DNA of 64,000 nt, from contig JANTQA010000075.1 in the NCBI GenBank assembly GCA_027625915.1, positions 1,798,001 through 1,862,000 on the forward strand, written 5' to 3'. The first letter of the stretch is position 1; each line of letters begins with the position of its first letter. This stretch comes from Anaeramoeba flamelloides. Taxonomy: Eukaryota > Metamonada > Anaeramoebidae. The notes under the pieces are model-generated. The model made no database searches and was not told the origin of the DNA. It was given only the letters and a program-made list of their open reading frames with translations. The translations under genes and the position numbers were made by a program. Shown here one piece after another: positions 60,401 to 64,000 of this stretch.

Positions 60401-61785
60401 TACTGGCACAAAAAAATTAATTGCTAGAGAAGATGCAAATTATTTGTCAAACAACAAGATCATCGTTGAAACGCCCCTTGAAATAAAAGGAAATAATATC
60501 AAGAGTTCAGACTTTAGCATATCTTTACTTTTATATTCAAGCTTCAAAATTTATTCAAATTTGAATATTCAAAAACTTCATTTAGGTACCGAGGCGCTCT
60601 TTGAAAATGACCAGGGTAACCAATTAACTATCCCACAAGATGGTGAAATAACTTGGGATGGCACGTCAACGATTAACATTCACGGTGGGCATTTTTCGGG
60701 CGATTTAATTGCAACCAGTAACAAGTTATTAACACTTAATTTTCAACAAAATTTACTCATAGACCACACCCCCAACATTAATTGTGAGAATGGCCGTTTA
60801 AAAATTCAATCGCCAAATTCCTTACAAATCGGGACTGATTTGAATATAGATAAATTAACAATAGTCGAAGGCTTGTATCTAAACATTTCAAAAGATTTAA
60901 CATTGAATTCTTTAATTTTCGAGCAGGATGAGCAGGATGGCAACAATCCTATTAAATTACAAGGCGCAATATACGTGAAAAATGATATATCTGATTTTCA
61001 AGGTGAAATAATCATTGACGGCATTGATTTACAGATCCCAAATTCATTTGAAATCAGTAAATTGACAATACAGAATGGAAATAATATTTTGAAAGGCTCG
61101 AGAGATACCGCTGGATTGACTGTGGAACAGTCAACGAACTTTGATGGAGATTTAGAAATATCTGAGCTAAAATTAACGAATGAGGGGGATATTGCCACAT
61201 TAAAAGAAATCGATTTAACTCTTGTATCTTCTCATTTTATTTTCTCAGATTCGTGTAATTGCAATTCCTTATTAAATATGTTAATGAAGAGCAATAATTC
61301 CATTTTTGAGATTAATACCATTTGCGCCCTCAAGTCGATTAACTTTCTTTACAATTCTCAAATAATTGGCAATGGAAATGGGTTTTTAAAAATTCAAGAT
61401 TCCTTAATTTTTAAGAACAATAACAGTAGCTATTGTGAAAATATAATCGATGTTAAAATTGATACACAAAATTCAACAATCACTAGCCCAATTGAAAATT
61501 TGTTAACTATTGGTAATACTTTTATTTATAATCAATTTTTAGAAATTTCAAAATTGAAATGTATAAGATCCGCAAATTTTACTTCAAGTGAAGATATCAA
61601 AATAACTGAATCATTTTCAATAAAAAACGAGTCCGAGACTTCTTCAGTTATTTTTAATTGTCCAAATGTCCATATTGAAAATGCTCTTATAGACCTTAAT
61701 AATACTGAAGCATCAATCGTTATCACAGCAGACACATTTTTCAATATCAACATGAATTCAAATATTCAAGACGGATATTTAAAAG
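57490..61785 (+). CDS. Giant exon of a beta-solenoid repeat protein
   Basis: The frame is open from about 57470, with the first Met at 57600. Coding-like sequence starts before that Met (FPELTFNELSGQGIL), so the true start is in an upstream exon; 57490 follows an acceptor-like ATCAAG. About 1,430 residues are visible. They consist of short strands of alternating hydrophobic residues separated by Gly/Asn/Asp turns, for example LTLSGTTEI, LKINGATLFFNG, GSLRIKTDS, LNINGYITISGTL, KIGGTLRLHNDLEIQ and QLTIPQDGEI. Rungs are of irregular length. This is the look of a right-handed parallel beta-helix, as in pectin-lyase-like and adhesin-type proteins. Cysteines are sparse. No membrane segment lies in this exon. 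GC is much higher than in the flanks. The exon ends at TTTAAAAG|GTAAATTT in phase 1. It is probably a cell-surface or secreted protein; that location is inferred, since the N-terminus is not seen. Confidence 0.8.
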
Positions 61786-61875
61786 GTAAATTTTTATTAT
61801 TATTTTTTTAATTGTTTTTTGTGTGTCTGTTTGTCTGTCTATCTGTGTTCATGTATGTTTGTTTATCTATCTATC

Positions 61876-62429
61876 TAAACTCAAATTCAAAATTTTTTGA
61901 CAAACCAAAATTCAATTCTTGAAAAAATAATCTTCTTAAATACTTTTATTCTCGAAGAAAGACCAAATTAGAACCATTCACAAATTGAAATGTTAACACT
62001 TGTTTCTAAATTACAATACTTACAAAACAAAAAAATAAATAATTATCAAAATATAATAAATTACCTGTGTGTCAAAAAAGTTTTCGAGAGATAGTGAATA
62101 AAAAAAAAAAAAAATTGATAATTTTGTTGAAATTCTATTAAAAATTATTGATCGATACAATGGTTAGATACTTCATCTAATTTTATATGAGTTCTTCTAT
62201 TTTGAATATACTTAACTTTTACCTAATATCAACTGTTTGAAAAAAATTTTTCGATCTGATGAAAACTATTACGTAATTCAAAAAATGAAACGAAAACAAA
62301 AAAACAAAAAGTTGAAAAAATGATTTTCGAAAATTTCAAAAATTAAAATTATTTCTCATTTGATGAAATTGTATTGTTGTGATTGTTTGAACCGTTTTAA
62401 CTGTCTCAGAAAATTTGAATTCAAGTTAA
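61876..62429. mobile_element. Inverted-repeat element, about 550-bp family, copy 4 (intronic)
   Basis: It runs from TAAACTCAAATTCAAAATTTTTTGACA to GAAAATTTGAATTCAAGTTAA, with an internal GTGTGTCAAAAAAGTTTTCGAGAGA near 62071. At 554 bp it is closest to copy 2. It lies in the probable intron of the beta-solenoid gene. Confidence 0.72.
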
Positions 62430-63000
62430 TCTATGTAAACTCAATCTTCAAAAAAGTATTTAAATAAACAAAATCATTACCAACTATTTATTGATTCTTG
62501 ATAATAATTCAATTTGTTTATTAGTATTGTATTAAATAATAAAAGATATTCAAATTTCTGATCTCGATTTTATATGATATTTTTTAGGGGTGAAAATTGG
62601 TGTTTATTTTTTTTCTTTTTACTAGAAAAAATCTTTTTCAAAAATGTGTTTAATCTCAACAAATTTTCAAATAGAATTCAAAATATATAAATACATTTGA
62701 TTGTTTTGTTTAAAAAATCATTTGTACCCTTTCCATATTTCCAATTTTTTATTGAAATTGACCGTACATTGTTTGAACCAAAAAAAGTGCTATTTTTTCT
62801 TTCATTTTTTGGAAATATCACATTGAACATATTTTGAAATAAATACCTTAGTCATTGATTCAATCTGTATTAATATTTAACTTAATTTGGTATTGTAAAT
62901 TAAAGAATACATCAACTAACAAAATTGATTTTTTATGAAATGTAAAAAAAAAAATGCCCCGCTTTTTTGGAAATACCTAGCTATATATATATATAAACCC

Positions 63001-63031
63001 ATTTCAAAAATTGTGACTCATCTGAAATAAT

Positions 63032-63062
<31 letters not shown>

Positions 63063-63582
63063 CCTTTAATATTCAAGAATAACAAATATTAAATATGATT
63101 TGTAATTCACTTTTAAATCATTCTAAATTTATAAAAACCTGATATATTAAAAATTAAAAAAAAATAAAACCAAAAACTAAAAAAAATTTGTAACAATTTT
63201 TGAAATGAACATTACCAATTTTTTTATTACTGAACTTTCACTGAAAAAAAGTCTAACAACAAGATTTTTTCAAAATAATTAATTTCTTTTCAAAGACATT
63301 ACATAGTCTCAATTTTCATAGTGATTATTTGTTCTTTTCGAATAAAGCAAAAAAAAAGAAATCAAAAAAAAAAAAGAAATCAAAAGAAAATAAAAAAAAA
63401 AAAAAAAAAAAAAAAAAATTAAAAAACAAAAATTTGAAAAAGCGTAAAACAAAACTTTTCAAAATTAAAAAAAAAATGATTTTGATGTAAAAATTTGAAA
63501 ATATTTTTTTGATCAGAATATGGAATAAACCCTCAAAATAACTTCCATTAACATTATAAAGTGAGTCAAAATTTTTGAAAAA
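63001..63582. mobile_element. About 600-bp inverted-repeat element, copy 2 (intronic)
   Basis: Ends TTTCAAAAATTGTGACTCATC and GTGAGTCAAAATTTTTGAAAAA. It is collinear with 55791-56391. A 20-base-plus (AT)n run replaces A-rich sequence near 63041, and a poly-A tract lies at about 63391-63418. Confidence 0.83.
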
Positions 63583-63940
63583 TAGTTTAAAATTCTTAAA
63601 AAAGTGTGGCAAATTTATTTTAAAATATATTTATTAAACGAGATCTTCAAAAAAGTATTTAAATATACAAAACCAAAATTAAAATCTTTCCAAACCGAAC
63701 AATATTATGGCCTAAAAACATCTAAAAAAAAAATGAATATATTTAAATTTTCTTTAGTTTTAAATTTATTATAAAAGCATAAAGACACATAAAATCTCAT
63801 TTTACTTGACAACAATTCAATAAAATTATCATTTTAATTAAAATTACTTTTTACAAAATGTTATTTTTTTTTAATAAATTTATATTTTTTTTTCATTAAA
63901 ATATTCAAAATTATTAACATTTCAAAAAAAAAAAAAAAAG

Positions 63941-64000
63941 GAAAATTTATTATACTTGGTCACATAAATACAGAAATACCGATCTCAATTGAACATTTAC
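63941..64000 (+). CDS. Probable next exon of the beta-solenoid gene, cut by the window end
   Basis: After an acceptor-like AAAAG the phase-1 frame from the previous exon gives GKFIILGHINTEIPISIEHL to the last base, with no stop. The alternation of hydrophobic and polar residues matches the solenoid rungs before the intron. The sequence is also suddenly less AT-rich than the preceding 2 kb. With only 20 residues visible, I hold this with moderate confidence. Confidence 0.5.

Larger units (their letters stand above)
61786..63940 (+). other. Probable 2.15-kb intron of the beta-solenoid gene
   Basis: The donor is AAAAG|GTAAATTT and the candidate acceptor AAAAAAAAAG|GAAAATTT. Within it lie copy 4 of the 550-bp family, copy 2 of the 600-bp family, TGTCTGTC/TATC microsatellites near 61825-61876, and (AT)n runs near 62984 and 63041. 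Reading on without splicing gives a stop at 61811 after a non-repeat tail, so splicing is the better model. Confidence 0.6.

Noticed and set aside
58616-61753. Minus-strand open frames opposite the beta-solenoid exon
   Set aside because: They are complements of a 1,400-codon plus-strand frame with regular strand-turn repeats.

Overview
The window is eukaryotic, very AT-rich nuclear DNA from what looks like a protist. Coding islands of visibly higher GC stand in long homopolymer-rich stretches. Genes are few, are split by GT-AG introns of about 70 to 2,150 bp, and use the standard code: TAA and TAG end genes and are absent inside a reading frame of more than 1,900 codons. I cannot name the species. 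A decayed B-box/coiled-coil/SPRY gene, a dilute-domain remnant, a gp210 nucleoporin and Asn- and Lys-rich tracts would suit a free-living amoeboid protist (for example an amoebozoan or Anaeramoeba-like lineage), but that is inference.

Layout. 1-6.1 kb: no gene found; a perfect 27-bp stem-loop lies near 5.1 kb. 6.1-7.6 kb (+): a broken gene with a DIL (dilute) domain, the class V myosin tail module. 10.3-16.7 kb (-): an intact two-exon gene for nuclear pore membrane glycoprotein 210. 17-22 kb: transposon remnants, a 196-bp MITE, and a tandem duplication. 22.3-24.9 kb (+): a two-exon gene for a coiled-coil protein carrying two OsmC-like domains. 25-51 kb: a transposon graveyard with at least six families of inverted-repeat elements, TTAA-target elements and non-LTR (LINE) fragments. 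It also holds a decayed TRIM-like gene (37.1-38.3 kb, -) and a Lys-rich B-box gene start (41.6-42.2 kb, -). 52.8-53.4 kb (+): a four-exon gene for a 98-residue secreted protein, followed by a 68-codon ORF. 57.5-61.8 kb (+): a very large exon of a beta-solenoid repeat protein whose next exon appears to begin in the last 60 bases.

The genes show no operon-like or shared-pathway organisation; each stands alone. The best evidence in the window concerns element history. A TTAA element lies inside a TA-flanked MITE, and removing it restores exactly the 196 bp of an uninterrupted copy elsewhere in the window. Two LINE insertions each carry a 16-bp target duplication, one inside the other, and the empty site of the older one survives 16 kb away.
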